This document shows, piece by piece, positions 10,420-22,900 of a DNA stretch of 64,000 bases. Position 1 is the first letter of the stretch. Every line of letters begins with the position of its first letter. The notes under the pieces are model-generated. The model made no database searches. It was not told where the DNA came from and was given only the letters and a program-made list of their open reading frames with translations. The stretch lies in contig OY829329.1 of assembly GCA_963691655.1 (NCBI GenBank), forward strand, positions 56,619,408-56,683,407, written 5' to 3'. Both the position numbers and the translations under genes were made by a program. This DNA comes from Toxonevra muliebris. Taxonomy: Eukaryota > Arthropoda > Insecta > Diptera > Pallopteridae.

Positions 10420-11400
10420 GAAAAATAGACAAAATTTGGGCCAATTCGGACAAAAAATCAAACAGACTAAAATTTGACAGAAATTCAGATCAGCACTTAC
10501 CGAAACTGAACCAAAAAATAATCCAAACAGCAGAATAAGTAAATGCAATCTGGAGATGCGAACAAAATTGAGATCAATACTTAAACCGAAACAGAATTAA
10601 AATTTAGAAATTTATATAAAATATCGAACCAAAATTCAAAACAAAAGCAACCCAAAAATCTGATCAAAATTTAGAGCAAAAAGCCGACCAATCACAGTTC
10701 ACAACTCAGACTAAAATAATCCAAGTTTAAAATAAAAATCAGACCAAAATCAAACTGAAATTCAAACAAAGCAACCCAAAAATCTGATCAAAATTTAGAA
10801 CAAAAAGTAGACCAAGCACAGTTTAAAACTCAGACTAAATTAATCCAAGTTTAAAGTAAAAATCAGACCAAAATCAAACTAAAATTCAAACAAAGCAACC
10901 CAAAAATCTGATCAAAATTTAGAACAAAAAGCAGACCAAACACAGTTCAAAACTCAGACAAAAATAATCCAAGTTTATAATAAAAATCAGACCAAAATCA
11001 AACTAAAATTCAAACAAAGCAACCCAAAAATCTGATCAAAATTTAGAACAAAAAGCCGACCAAGCACAGTTTAAAACTCAGACTAAAATAATCAAAATTT
11101 AAAATAAAAATCAGACCAAAATCAAACTAAAATTCAAACAAAATTTAGACCAAAATTAAACCAAAAATTAGACCAAAGGCGTTCGACCGAAATTCAAGTC
11201 AGGATTTGAAAAAAAAGCAGACTACAAATTAGATTAAATATAGGCCAAAAATTAGACTAAAATTCAGATCATTACTGAATTACTGAGATTAAAACTCAGA
11301 CCAAAAGTAGACCAAAATTCAGTGGAAAGCAAAACAAAAATCATACCTAAAGTTATACCAAACTCAGGCCAAACTTTTGATAAAAAATCAAAAACCTACA
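10420..11400. repeat. Degenerate AGACCAAAATTC-type tandem repeat tract, first block
   Basis: The whole stretch is made of variants of AGACCAAAATTC and related 10-13-bp phrases (CAGATCAAAATTTAG, AAACTCAGACTAAAA). Bases G and T are scarce on this strand. It includes the 124-bp higher-order array. Short open frames are by-products of the biased composition. Confidence 0.85.
10647..11142. repeat. 124-bp higher-order tandem array, four copies
   Basis: The marker GCAACCCAAAAATCTGATCA recurs at 10647, 10771, 10895 and 11019, exactly 124 bp apart each time. Copies differ by a few substitutions, such as GCCGACC versus GCAGACC. Each unit is itself made of the degenerate 12-bp phrase, so this is a higher-order repeat within an older simple repeat. 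Confidence 0.9.
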
Positions 11401-11449
11401 ATATTAAAACCGAAAACGACTCATAAAATAAGTCTAAAATCAAATTATA

Positions 11450-11992
11450 ATCACTATGGGTATTTACGCGTTGATGGTAAGTGGGTCCGTTGGGGTTCGC
11501 TCGTAAAAAAAAACCCACGCCCTCCTTTCCCGATAAATATATCAGCCGTTCTGCTCAATCCTTCTGAACTTAAAGACACAATCCGTAGATTTACTACTGT
11601 TAAACACAATATGATTATTCACGCGTTGATGCAAAAGTGCAAAATTGCGAAAGTGCGACTTAGAGCACTAAGATGTGAGTGTTCAATGCAAATATTGGAG
11701 ATGAGAAATAGCTTAACTGTCAAAATATTACAATCTCATTAAAAAATAATGAAAATATTTTGGATTCTTCTTACGAATTTAAAGGTGCAAAATTGCGAAA
11801 GTGCGACTTAGAGCACTAAGATGTGAGTGTTCAATGCAAATATTGGAGATGAGAAATAGCTTAACTGTCAAAATATTACAATCTCATTAAAAAATAATGA
11901 AAATATTTTGGATTCTTCTTACGAATTTAAAGGTCCGCACTTTTGCTACGTAGCAAGGGAATGTTGCATCAACCCGTGAATACCCATACTAT
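11450..11992. mobile_element. MITE-like insert with TGGGTATT(T/C)ACG inverted ends
   Basis: The left end CTATGGGTATTTACGCGTTG (11454-11473) and the right end, read inverted, AGTATGGGTATTCACGGGTT (about 11972-11991) form inverted repeats of about 24 bp. A third copy of the phrase ATTCACGCGTTGATGCAA lies inside at about 11617-11634. The insert interrupts the AGACCAAAATTC-type DNA. It contains a 148-bp tandem duplication. The open frame at 11377-11742 has no recognisable domain. Superfamily not assigned. Confidence 0.6.
11637..11932. repeat. 148-bp tandem duplication
   Basis: Two apparently identical copies, 11637-11784 and 11785-11932, each start GTGCAAAATTGCGAAAGTGC and end GAATTTAAAG. The lack of visible differences implies a recent duplication or an assembly artefact. 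Confidence 0.9.
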
Positions 11993-11999
11993 TCTCCTT

Positions 12000-13280
12000 C
12001 TTATGATTTGATATGGAAAGTAAATTACCACCGTTGATTGAGGTAAACTTTTTTCTTTTTTTTTTTGATTTGGTTCTGATGTGAGACAGTAAACGTAATG
12101 CTTTCACAATATCTCGAATCAAATCCTCTATAGCTGTGACCCAAGCCATATTAGAACTCCATTTTGCTGTAGGATGTGCTATAAAACAATATATTTGAGG
12201 TCTTGAGAATCATTATTTTATTTATTCAGATTTCAAGTCACCAGCCTAAAATTTTCTAAACTAATTTGATGGCCTTTGATACCATAAAAATTTTGGTGAT
12301 TTACCAAACAATATGATAGTGTCAAACAGTTCGACAGCGTTTGGTTTTATTTGACTGTTTGATATTAATTGAAATAATGCTACCAGTAAATGACATTTGT
12401 AAATCACAATAGTCGTTTAGTAAGAGAATACATGAATTGAGGGGAACATACTCTGTTATAATTATTCGGCTTTTAGTTGTTGATATTTGCAATGGCATTC
12501 ATAATATTCAATGCTACTTAAAATGACTGACAATTTTGACACTTTGCTACCAGACACTCCTACACCAGTCACTGGCACTTCGAATGTCACTGTTACCCAA
12601 ATATCAGCTCATTGTAACTCAATGTAGGAGTATCTAAAAGTTACTGTCTCCAGAAATGTGTATTTGTATAGTGTTGTTGTTCAAATCTTCTACGCTTCCT
12701 TTTTCATCTTTTTTTTTTAAATTTTGATGATAGACCACATTATATAACATTATAAACGCAACAAGAACAGAAACAGCAATAGCAATAGTAAAAATATCTG
12801 CATACATATTTATTGTATGTGTATGATTGTGTATGTATATGATGTACGTGAATGTAGTAGCAACAACATCAATAAAAACCACAAGTAATAATAAAACAAC
12901 TTTCGACACTAAAACTTGATGAACAATTTTCTGTTGTCAGTGGCCTCTAAAGAATTTTGTCAGCCATTTTAACACAAAAAGTACCCAACAGCAACAGAAA
13001 CAGTGGGAGTATGAGTAGCAGTGATAGCAGCATATGAGAAGCATCAATGAATGGAGCAATAAGAAGTAGTCTTTGTTGTTGCTTATATTGATGCTTCAAA
13101 TGTTGCTGTTGTTTGGGTGTATGGATGTATGGGAAAAAAAGTTTTTTTCAAAGAAAAATCCTTATGAATATGTGTAGCAGGAATGTTTTTGTGGTTTCTA
13201 ATATAAATATTGCTATTTGAAAGAAAGCAGTAGCGGACTTTCGATTTGAGTTTAGGAGGGCTGGGTTTTCTTATTCAGAA
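12000..13280. other. Non-coding DNA between repeat blocks
   Basis: No clear gene. A minus-strand open frame at 11946-12149 runs out of the MITE-like insert and has no recognisable domain. The 12634-12909 minus-strand frame is of low-complexity, membrane-like composition and overlaps TG/CA and CAA/CAG-rich DNA. CAG/CAA runs occur at 12760-12790 and 12980-13030. Confidence 0.4.
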
Positions 13281-13299
13281 TTCGATAGCACATTAAAAC

Positions 13300-14680
13300 G
13301 AGTTTCTAGACTAAAATTCAGGTCGAATTCCGAGCACAATTATACCAAAATTTGGGTAGCTAATTAAAGCATATATCAGACCACAATTTAATTTGAATTC
13401 AGGCTAAAACACAAGCGAAAAGTAAACAAAAATTTATATTAAACTCAGACCAAAAATCAAAAAACTCTGGCAAATAATCGCACCAAAATCCAGGCCACAA
13501 CTTAGACCGAAGTACAGATCAAAATTCCTACTAAAATTCTGGCCAAATTTAGACCGGAATCCAGTTCAGGATACAGACTGAAATCCGAGACCAAAATCAA
13601 AGATAAGGCAGATCAAAATTTAGACCAAAACTTAAATTAAAACTCGGACGAAAACCCATGCCAAAATAAGTTCAAAAATCTGATCTCACCAAAACTACGA
13701 ACAAAACTTAAAGAAGTATTTGGACGAAAACCGTACCAAAATTAAGACCAAAAATCCAACCAAGACCAAAATGCAGACCAAAAGTCTGATCTAAAATTCA
13801 GAAAAGTACAATATTTATACTTAAACTCAGACTGAAATTTAGACCCAAATCAGACCAACATTCGTGCCAAAACGTAGACCGAAGCATTTAGAACAAATTC
13901 AGACTAAACTTCTGACCAAAACCCAGAGAAAAAGTAAACTGAAATTCGAACCAAAACCAAAAAATTAGGATCAAAGCAAAGATCGGACCGAAATTCAAAC
14001 CAAAAATCAGGCCAGTTAGAATAAATCCAATTATAGCGAAAATCAGATCAAAACTCAGCCTAAAAGTAGACAAAAATGCAGATCAATTCTAGATCAAAAA
14101 TCGGACCAAAAGTCAGACAAAACACTAGATCAAGCTTAGACCGAAATTCACATTAAAACTGAAACCAAACTTAGATAAAAATTCAGACCGAAACCAGAGA
14201 GAAAAAAATTCACACCGCTACTCAGATCAAAAATTGTGAAACTGAGAAAAAATTAAAACCAAAAAAAAAGACGAAAGGTTATAGCAAATTCAGATCAAAA
14301 CTCAAACAATTTTTCAAACCAAAAGCAAAACAATCATTAAACCAAATTCAAACCATAAAAATCAAACCGAAATCGGACAAAAATTCAGACCAAAATTTGA
14401 ACTAAATCTAGACCAAGAATCAGAACGAAACTGAAACCAAAATTCAAAACAAAAATTTGACCAAAACTTACATTAAATTCAGACTAAAACTCAAATTCAG
14501 ATTAATAGGAGCCAAAATTTAGGCCAAATTCAGATCTAAATTAAGCAGAACAAATTAAGTACAAAAATTAAACCAAAATTTAATTCAAAACTCGGTTCAA
14601 AATTTAAACTAAACCAGACCATAAAATCAGTTTTAAAATAGATAAAAAAGCAGACTAAAAAAATCTATAGTAGTATCCTT
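13300..14680. repeat. Degenerate AGACCAAAATTC-type tandem repeat tract, second block
   Basis: About 1.4 kb of variants of AGACCAAAATTC, ACCAAAACTCAGA and similar 11-13-bp phrases. It is more diverged than the first block and has no obvious higher-order period. It ends immediately before the TTAA element at 14693. Confidence 0.85.
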
Positions 14681-14692
14681 GAAATTTTTGAG

Positions 14693-15467
14693 TTAAGGAT
14701 GCAGTCTGGTATTCGATTTTAAAAAAATCGACTTTTTTTTATTATGTATTTGGAAAGTACAATATATTGAGAATATACTGTAAAAATATAGAGGCAGTCA
14801 AGACCGATCATCGGTTGTAGAGCCAACTAAGTAAGTAAGTAAATATACTGTAAAAATTTCAGACCAAAATTCAAAATCTTAATGAAGTGATAGCACATAG
14901 TCGAGAGTGCCTCATAATTGCGAGCTGTAAGTTGTCAAAACTTGAAATGCGTTTTCCTCGAAACAACGTTTATTTGATGGATCCAGGGGTCTGAAAGAAT
15001 TCTATAGAACCGATCGGGCTAAAATATATAAATAAGTTATTCGTGCCAATAGCTCTCGCAGGTAGTAGAAATGTTTATTCTTAATCGTTATTTCCTATTT
15101 TTTATCCCGATTTTCAACAAAAAAAGCGCGATTTTTGAAAAAAAAAATTTAGTAGTTTAATAAAAATGCTTAAATCTACTATCTGCGGTAATGACAAGGC
15201 TACAGAATAATAATCTTTTTAAATTTGTTGTTTAAGATAACTTCAAATACCGTAATCACCCCGGCCAGCCACGTACCGTTACTGAGCACGTAAAAAACAC
15301 TAAAAAATATGGTAAAATAAACTCCAAACAAATTTTTTTTGTACAGTTAAAGATGTCAATAATAACATATAAAAAAAAATTTAAATGATTGTATTATATT
15401 TTGTTATAATAAAAAATTCTCGCAATAACCTTGAAAATTAGGTCGGAACACCAGACTACATCCTTAA
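14693..15467. mobile_element. TTAA-flanked non-autonomous element, copy A
   Basis: It starts TTAAGGATGCAGTCTGGTAT and ends, read inverted, TTAAGGATGTAGTCTGGTGT, giving inverted ends of about 20 bp. TTAA at both edges fits the target preference of piggyBac-like elements, though TTAA could also be part of the terminal repeat. There is no coding region. Copy B at 24510-25166 is homologous along most of its length. Copy A has a LINE scrap inserted at 14788-14841. Confidence 0.82.
14788..14841 (+). mobile_element. 54-bp LINE 3'-end scrap with 16-bp target duplication
   Basis: The insert ends in (TAAG)n and is flanked by the 16-bp repeat AATATACTGTAAAAAT at 14772-14787 and 14842-14857. Copy B of the host element has this sequence only once and lacks the insert, which confirms a later insertion. 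The tail and target duplication mark a non-LTR retrotransposon, extremely 5'-truncated. The clade is not certain. Confidence 0.75.
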
Positions 15468-17231
15468 TGTGTATCAAATAAACAGTTGCGATATAAAAGA
15501 TTTTTAAAGGTTATAAACGTTCATTTTTTTGGAGGGCCATCGGTCTCAGAAGCCTCCCTCTGGATCTGTAAGTGTATGCGAAAATCCAAATATTCGAGTT
15601 TTTCCTCTTATTTCAATTCAAGCCATCTTTTTCAATTATCAAATGAAACATGACGTCAAATATTAGAAAAGTTTCCAGATAATATAATTTTGAATGAAAT
15701 TGCACACATAAATTCTTGAAATCTACAATACAATTGTATGCAATTAATGAACAAACCTCTCTGTGCACACGACTCTACATATATCCATAAAAATCTTCCC
15801 ATTATTCAATATGAAAGAGTCATCTATGTAAGCTCACATCTTTTCCAACACACACACCCACCCACCCACACTCTATGTAATATAATTTATATTACGGGTA
15901 TCGAATGTTTGTAGAACCGAGTTGGAAAACTAGTAGTTAAGTGTGCAATAAAAGAAATGAACACATAGTGAGCGAAATGCAACAGTAGCAGTAACAGTAG
16001 CAATAACAGCAGCAGCGTTAAAAAGCGTTGTGAATGTGAGACATTAAATCATAACAACGCATTTAAGAAGGAGGCAGTTGCGATAACAACAGCAGTAGTT
16101 GGTGCGACAACTGTAACGCAATAAAGCGTATTGAAGCTCACCACATGGTACCCTAGATAGCATGGAAGATACTTGAACTTTATGTAGAAGATATTTTTCA
16201 TGCTGTGTATTATTTTATTATCAGCAAAATCTACACTTTCTTACATTTTGTTGGGGTTGGTTTTTTATGTACGAGTGTCGGTACATACCTATGTAGGTAC
16301 ATAGGTACATTGTAGTAATTGCAAATGTTTTAATTTTATAATTGCTTTTTTGTACAAATAGTTTAAAAGTTTATCTAAAGATAGTTGCTTAGTACCTAAA
16401 AAACTATAAAGTTTGTACGGAGTAAAAAAAAAAACAAAATCTTCATCTGTTCTTAAATCTTTCCTTTTAATTTTTCTGCAATTCTATTTTCTCCTATGGT
16501 CTTATGGGGAAAAAGTAGAAAAAGAGGCGTAATTTTGTATTTATGAATGTATAATTGACAATCGTAACTTATACTACTCTTATGTATAAAACTTATTCAG
16601 CTTTAAATCGTATTAGTACATAATACAAGTACTGTCTAATGCAACACTTTCCTATTTACAAAAGTATTTCAACTTTTGTTTTTTGAAAATATCACAAAAA
16701 AGTAGCGAATCTTTTGTATAATCTGCAGTTTTTTTTGTGCCAACTTTGTTGCTTGGCTGTTTGTCTGTTTGTTGGCTTTAGTACTTTGTATAAGCTTTAT
16801 TCTGTTAGTACGAAAAATTAAATATATATATAACAAAAGGCAAGAAGGAATAGACGAAGAAGAAGAAGAACAACAACAATTACAATAACAAAAGTAAACG
16901 CCTTAAAATATGTTTGCACACTCTGTAAATGCAATTTAGACATATCCTCTAAGCAGATGGCTGTAAATTCTAAAAGCAACATATATCTATTCATACCCAG
17001 CGGTTTAGAGAGTTGCGTAAAAGAAAGCTTATTCTCAAGGCAGCTAAATGTTTTAAAAATTATTATAGGTAATACTGACAACAACTTAAGATATCGAGGA
17101 ATCTTTTTTGGATGTATCACAGTTAGGAGTTACTAACCATATTCTTTTAGAGAGACCATACTTGAATTCTCTGACCCTACTTTTCTTTTAATTCAAGAGC
17201 CGAATTTACTCTCTTTTATTTACCAATCATG
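15468..17231. other. Non-coding DNA with simple repeats
   Basis: It contains CACACCCACCC repeats (15848-15872) and CAG/CAA-rich runs (15978-16016, 16086-16100). A GAA/CAA run lies at 16853-16880. No gene recognised. The minus-strand open frame at 16818-17120 starts in the GAA/CAA run and has no recognisable domain. Confidence 0.4.
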
Positions 17232-18124
17232 CACCCAGAAAAAGTTTCCTCAATTCAAATCCACGAAAATTTCTCTCGTTTATGTAAATTTTCCTCAAAA
17301 TGAAGAAAAATGTACTCCTTTCATGCAACCATGGTGTTCAATTTGAAGTAAGTTTTTTCTTCATTTTTGGAAATTTAATTGCGGTGCTGCCCATCAATTG
17401 AAATCAAATCCCAAGTTTCAATGAAATTGTTAAAACTAAAATTAAAGAAAAGTAAGATAAAAAAGTAAATAAAACACAAGAAAATATGGGTGTGGTAAAT
17501 GGGCATCTTCAAATATAATTTTTTTCTAAAACTTAGTCCTTACAACGCGTCTCTGCATAAAATTTTAACTCAAGAGCTTTTATGAATTACTTGGTCTTTT
17601 GTTAACATAAATGCGCATGGAACAATGGACGTTTCCATGAACCTGTTTTTCCCAAAATTTAGTCGCGCCAGCATATAAAAATTCAAGCACCATTTGGCTG
17701 CAAAACAAAAGTATCAAAATACCATAAAAGAACAAATTACTTTATTTAGAATAAAATAAGGTAATTAAACTTACATAATATTTTTGCATAAAAAATGAAA
17801 ATGTAAGAAAGAGACGAATATACCAAAAATGTTCTCCATACAAAATTTTTGTATATACAAAAAACTAGCTTTACTCTTTTGGCCTTAGCAGATAATCGCG
17901 TATGCGAAGTAAATTGACTTTAATCTATGGAAAATTATTCCTCAAACTGAGGAAAATTTTACCTAAATTATATACAATTTCTCATATTTGAAAAATATTT
18001 CCTCAATTCAAAGAAATTTTATATATCTAAATGAGGAAACCGTTTCTATGGCGCCAAATCATTCCTATTTTTCCTCAATTTTATAGCCGTTTTTCTTTGC
18101 ACCAAGTAAGTATTTCTCTGGGTG
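17232..18124. mobile_element. CACCCAG-ended non-autonomous element with subterminal repeats
   Basis: The left end CACCCAGAAAAAGTTTCCTC and the right end, read inverted, CACCCAGAGAAATACTTACT give terminal inverted repeats of about 14 bp. Copies of TTTCCTCAATT or its complement cluster near both ends (about 17246, 17290, 17937, 17950, 17999, 18037, 18071), as subterminal transposase-binding motifs often do. There is no coding region. No clear target duplication was found, so the superfamily is left open. Confidence 0.7.
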
Positions 18125-19120
18125 TGTTGCAATAAATCATGTTTAATTTTAGAGGAAGGCATACACTAGTGGATTCGGAGTTTTGGGAAAGGAAGGTATC
18201 TAGTTCCTTCAGCAGGAAAATCTAGGAAATCCGGGATAAACGATTACAATTGGTTCAATATTTATCCCAAAGGGCGTGGTTTATATCGAAAAATTGTTAC
18301 TTCAGTTTCATAAAAATGATAACTTTGGTTATTGGGTCTGTGTCATTAAAAAAAAATTTATTTAAAATAAAATGGTGTTTTTTTGAGGACTATTTTGTTA
18401 ACTATGAAGTATTGTAAACCTTAATATCAAATTTAAGAGAGAAAAGGGTCAAAGGTTTCTTGAGGTCAATGAGGTCAAGTTCGAGTTCACTTGCATTTTA
18501 AATTTATTCTGCACAAGATACTTATCTTGAGTAAGGCTTGCAATGAGTTGCAATCCCCAGAAGAAGCATGCAGTCTTTGAAAAATAACTATCAGGTTACA
18601 AATACATATATATGTGAAGTCATTAGCTGGTCAAGTAGATCCTGTAGCGAGCACCTTAATTTATGCCTAACCTGAAAAAACATTAAGATGATCTGAATTT
18701 GGGAAGTTGACAGTAGTAGAGAATCTCAATCGATCAGTCTTATCAAGTCTCCAAAAACACTGTGCGACAAATTGATATCTTACAGAATCACAAAGTAAAT
18801 GAATAACATTTTCAAGGTAATTCGAGTTCACTAATCCTGACAGCGTATTTAGATTTTCTTTAACAAGTCTGCGATTCCCGCTATAGCGGCACCTATACCA
18901 TGCTTTGCAAAGAAGTATTGCGTAATTTTTTTTTTAGCTCATACATGTATTCTGTAGTATTTGGGGTTGCTGCAGCTCAAAGCACCCTTGTTTACTTTTA
19001 TGAAAGAAATATAGGTAACCAAAAGAGGTAAAAATTACCATCTCAGTTTGCGATCTGGTTTCAAACGTTTTCGTGTGGGGTTTCTTCATTTATTCATAAT
19101 GAAGTTAATCTGATTATCTA
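18125..19120. other. Non-coding DNA
   Basis: No gene or element boundary recognised. The lower part may belong to the 3' side of the R1-like remnant that follows, but homology is not readable. Confidence 0.35.
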
Positions 19121-19129
19121 ACGATTTCA

Positions 19130-19990
19130 AGTAATTTGGCGCATGATATACTGTGTTCTCTCTCTTTGGCAAGTATCTTGCAGACTAAAGTTACTATTGT
19201 ATGCAATTATATCGATCAGGATTATTTCGTCGATTACATAATGAGCTTTATATGAGACAGTCTTTTATGGGTTGATGCCTCTTAGCGCGTAAAATCTATA
19301 TGAATTTTTCAGCTGTTTTTCTGTACCTTGGGACACTGAGGTTCTTGGCACTCATTTTTTGGATATTTGAGATAATCTCTGTTTTATGATGTTTGTATTT
19401 CATCTTTAGTTCATCTATGCATTTAGATTTTTAACTTTTGTTTTTTTTTTTCTGGAAAATTCAACTGCAATACGCCGTCACACATGAAATTCCACAAAAG
19501 TGGTCTGAAAACTGAACCTTATAGTACGTTATCGTACTCCTGGAGTTTCCTTATAAAGCTTTTGTCATAACTAGGTTGAGGTTATAGACAGCGGCGTATA
19601 ACCTTTCCAGAGTATTTCATTTTGCGCGCATTGCATGTGCTTTTTTTATATCAAGTGTAACAATGGCACAATATATTGTGGGACCTCTTTTCCATCTCAT
19701 TCTTTATACGTCTTCTCCAGCCATTGATATAACGGTGTAAATTGCGAAATACTTAGGGGATTTAGAGATTGCGGAAGGGTTAATTTTTTCGTTCCTTTAA
19801 AATTTTTTCTGATTCATGAGCAATGATTAAAACATATGAAATATTCATCTAGAAGGGAGCGATCCGCTAGTAGTATAAGCCATTTAATCCTTCAATGATG
19901 GACTGCAGTCGAGGAAGCAAATTAGACGATACAAAAATGGGTCACCAGGTGGCTTGACTTCTACAGCTAGGCGTTGTCTCTTCTATTCTT
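19130..19990 (-). pseudogene. R1-clade non-LTR retrotransposon reverse transcriptase remnant
   Basis: On the minus strand, decayed blocks of an R1-type ORF2 appear in the right order. These are KPPGDPFLYRLICFLD (about 19900-19955) and YCAIVTLDIKKAHA with the first catalytic Asp (about 19633-19680). Next are GSVFRPLLWNFMCDGVLQL (about 19462-19518) and KYKHHKTEIIS (about 19370-19410). Stops and frame changes lie between them, and the FADD-box segment is not readable. R1 elements usually insert in 28S rRNA genes, but related clades such as Waldo and TRAS insert elsewhere; no rDNA is seen here. Termini not found. Confidence 0.8.
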
Positions 19991-22900
19991 TAGGGATAGA
20001 GTTTTCTTCTAAGCATTTTGTAATAAATTCATATACATTAGATGCTCAGCACGTTAGAAACGCACCATCTTTTACCGCTTGGTATCTTTATTCACGTATG
20101 CATATGATTTAGTATACATTTTTTCCTAAGTCTGAATATATATAGCATACTTTTAGGGTGCCATATCAAAGCATTGAACGTAGGTATGAAGTTAATACTA
20201 AAGAATAAAAAAAATTTTAAACAACGAAAACAATGAACAGAAGAAAAAAATAAAATTTAAATTGGCTGCTGCTCGTGAAAAAGTTAAAAAATTAAAGCTT
20301 TAACGATTTTTATAAAATTTGCGCTTATTCAGCAATTTTTTTTTTTTTTTGTTTGAAGAGCGCTTAAATATATGCATACAAATAAGCAATAGATAAATAC
20401 ACCCGGTATAGAAAGAAGGACCAGTTCACTTAAGGGGTGCATTATTAGTACAATTAGTTGAAAATACTAGACGAGTCAATAGGTTTCAAACTTGGTTCTC
20501 TAAAAGTGTCGGTATATTATTCTCTGACTAAGGAAAGTCAATCAACTATCGTATCTATATGTTAATTTCAAAACTCGATTGGCTCTGGCTCTGCGGTAAT
20601 TAGTTATTGATTTGTTATTCAGGAAAAACTAAAGTTTTTTTTTCTTACTAGGATAAGAAATATGTATGTATATATGCGGATTATAAAAAAAAAAGAACGA
20701 ATAAGTACGAATCGAAAGTCATTAAAATAAAACTCAAGCATCATGTTGAAAGCTCATTAAACGAATACGAATTTAATGGCACTTAAAGCGGAAATTGCCT
20801 GGGAAGTTTCCACATCAGCAGCAGTAACAACACAAACACCATCATCATCATCACAGCTACCAACTCTACCAACCAACCAAGCAGCTAACTATGCATACAT
20901 ACATACATACATATGATGTATGCATTGATGTGTGAGTATCGTTGTTAGTATTGTTGTTGTTGTTGTATAGCATAAAGTATTCATCATCATGATGATGCTC
21001 ATCATCATCGTGATACTAACATCATCACAGCTCTCTCGTGTTGTACTATACAAGAACGAGGCACACAAAATTTACAACGAATACAAAGCAATTTAATGGT
21101 ATACCGAAAAAATGGAGCCATCACGCCACATGCAGCCAAAACAACAACAAAACACAAACAACACAATAACAGTTACAAGAACAACAACAAGAACGAAACG
21201 AAGAGTAGTACCGGAAATGGATCGCCATTTTGTTTTTACATTTACGAAACGTGCAAAGCATATTTTTTAATGGAATGTGCAAATGTGAAAATGCAAAACA
21301 ACCAAAAAAAGCAACAAAGAAAAACACACATACAATAAAAAAGAAATGGAAATGGTGGAAACAAAAAATAAAGAAAGCAACGAAATCAACAGCAGAAAAA
21401 AAGGCAGTTGCACCTACGCGCATCATTGACGCTTGAGCTTTGAAAATGCGTACTCGTGTGTAAATGTATGTATGTGTGAGGGTTTGCTTATGGCAACTAG
21501 CACAACTGCATATTGCAACGTCTTGCTATATCAGTTCAGCATCGTTGTAGTACACACCTGCATTTTTTCTTTCTTTTTTCTAGACGTAAAAAAAACTTTA
21601 TGAATTGAAGAAGTATCTCGCTGAATTTTTGAGTGATGGATAAAATTTTACAGCACCAACAGGAGCAGTTCTGATTACATGTATGAAAAAAATAAAAAAA
21701 CAAATGACTTGAGAGCGATTTCACTTAGGTATTCAGTTTTTTTCTCAAAATTTTAAAAATGCTTCCTTTCTGTTTTCTCCGGACACGACTTGTCTGAAGA
21801 CAAGGCTTTATAATAAAGGCATGAACGTGTTGATTCATACTTAACGCCGAACGACCAAAACGGCGTCAGTTATTAACCCTCATCCGGCGGGATAACTTCA
21901 CAGCGTTAGCAGGCGGCAAAAGTAGGCACAATTCGTAGGTCATGTTTGTGTCATTCTGCTTGTATTTAGGACAACCTGGAAAATTTGTCTTGATTTTAAA
22001 ATAAATACCTAACCTACAAATATTGAATATTTAAGCTTGAGTGGATTCAAAGCAAATTTTTATTATCATTATTAGACCTATAGCTTGGTGCGATAACAGA
22101 TAAAACTAGACCTCTTATAAAAACTCTTGAAAAAATGTCACCTTCAAGAAGTTTTTCTCAACTATTGAACTATCTACTATAACATGACATTAATTGGTAC
22201 AGTAAGAAATAATAATAGTTTCCGGCGAAGCAACATATAAAGGGAAAGTAATCACGACTGAACAGTTTGTGCAAATTAAGAGCAAATTAGACGTGCTTCT
22301 GTCATCCATGCAATTGATTGGAGAAGTCGAAGTGATACAAGTTGCCTAATCGGGGATTATTAAGTACAACAACGGAAGTACAAAACAAAAACAGAATGGA
22401 TTAACGACGAACACTGCCTCTGATGATTGACATCACTACATCATTTACATAGAATAAATTTTGCGAAATTGGTCTAAATTGGGCAACAACCACGCTTACC
22501 TTCCATACATGCGATAAGAACGTGATATCAAAAGAAATTCTTAATAAAAATAAACAAATTTCGGGATACTTTATTGAAATTCCCTTTAGAATAATTGGCA
22601 TAAAAATTGGCCTCGAACAATAATTCAATTAAAATAAAAGTATTTCCATCAAAAGACAATTGATATGAAGACATTGAAATTCGGTATGATGACTATAATA
22701 TTTTTTGCCAAAACCATCAAAGTCGCATGATAATCACTCCCAATTATCGTTGAATGCAAAGTTGTGGTTTTGTCCTTCATTAACTCCAAATGTTGTTCGA
22801 TAAGGAATACTTCCTTCGAAGGTAGCTTGTGGTTTCCTGTTTATAGAAGTTATTTTTTTAAATAAATATATTTTATCTCTTCTATTTCTTAAGCAAATTA

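Noticed and set aside
13226..15575. Possible large element spanning the second AGACCAAAATTC block, from CAGTAGCGGACTTTCG to CCCTCTGGATCTGTAAGTG.
   Set aside because: The two ends match at only about 6 of 10 bases and no 8-bp flanking duplication is present.
21096..21436. Open frames on both strands with Asn/Lys/Thr or Cys/Phe-rich peptides.
   Set aside because: They follow from CAA and AAC repeats.
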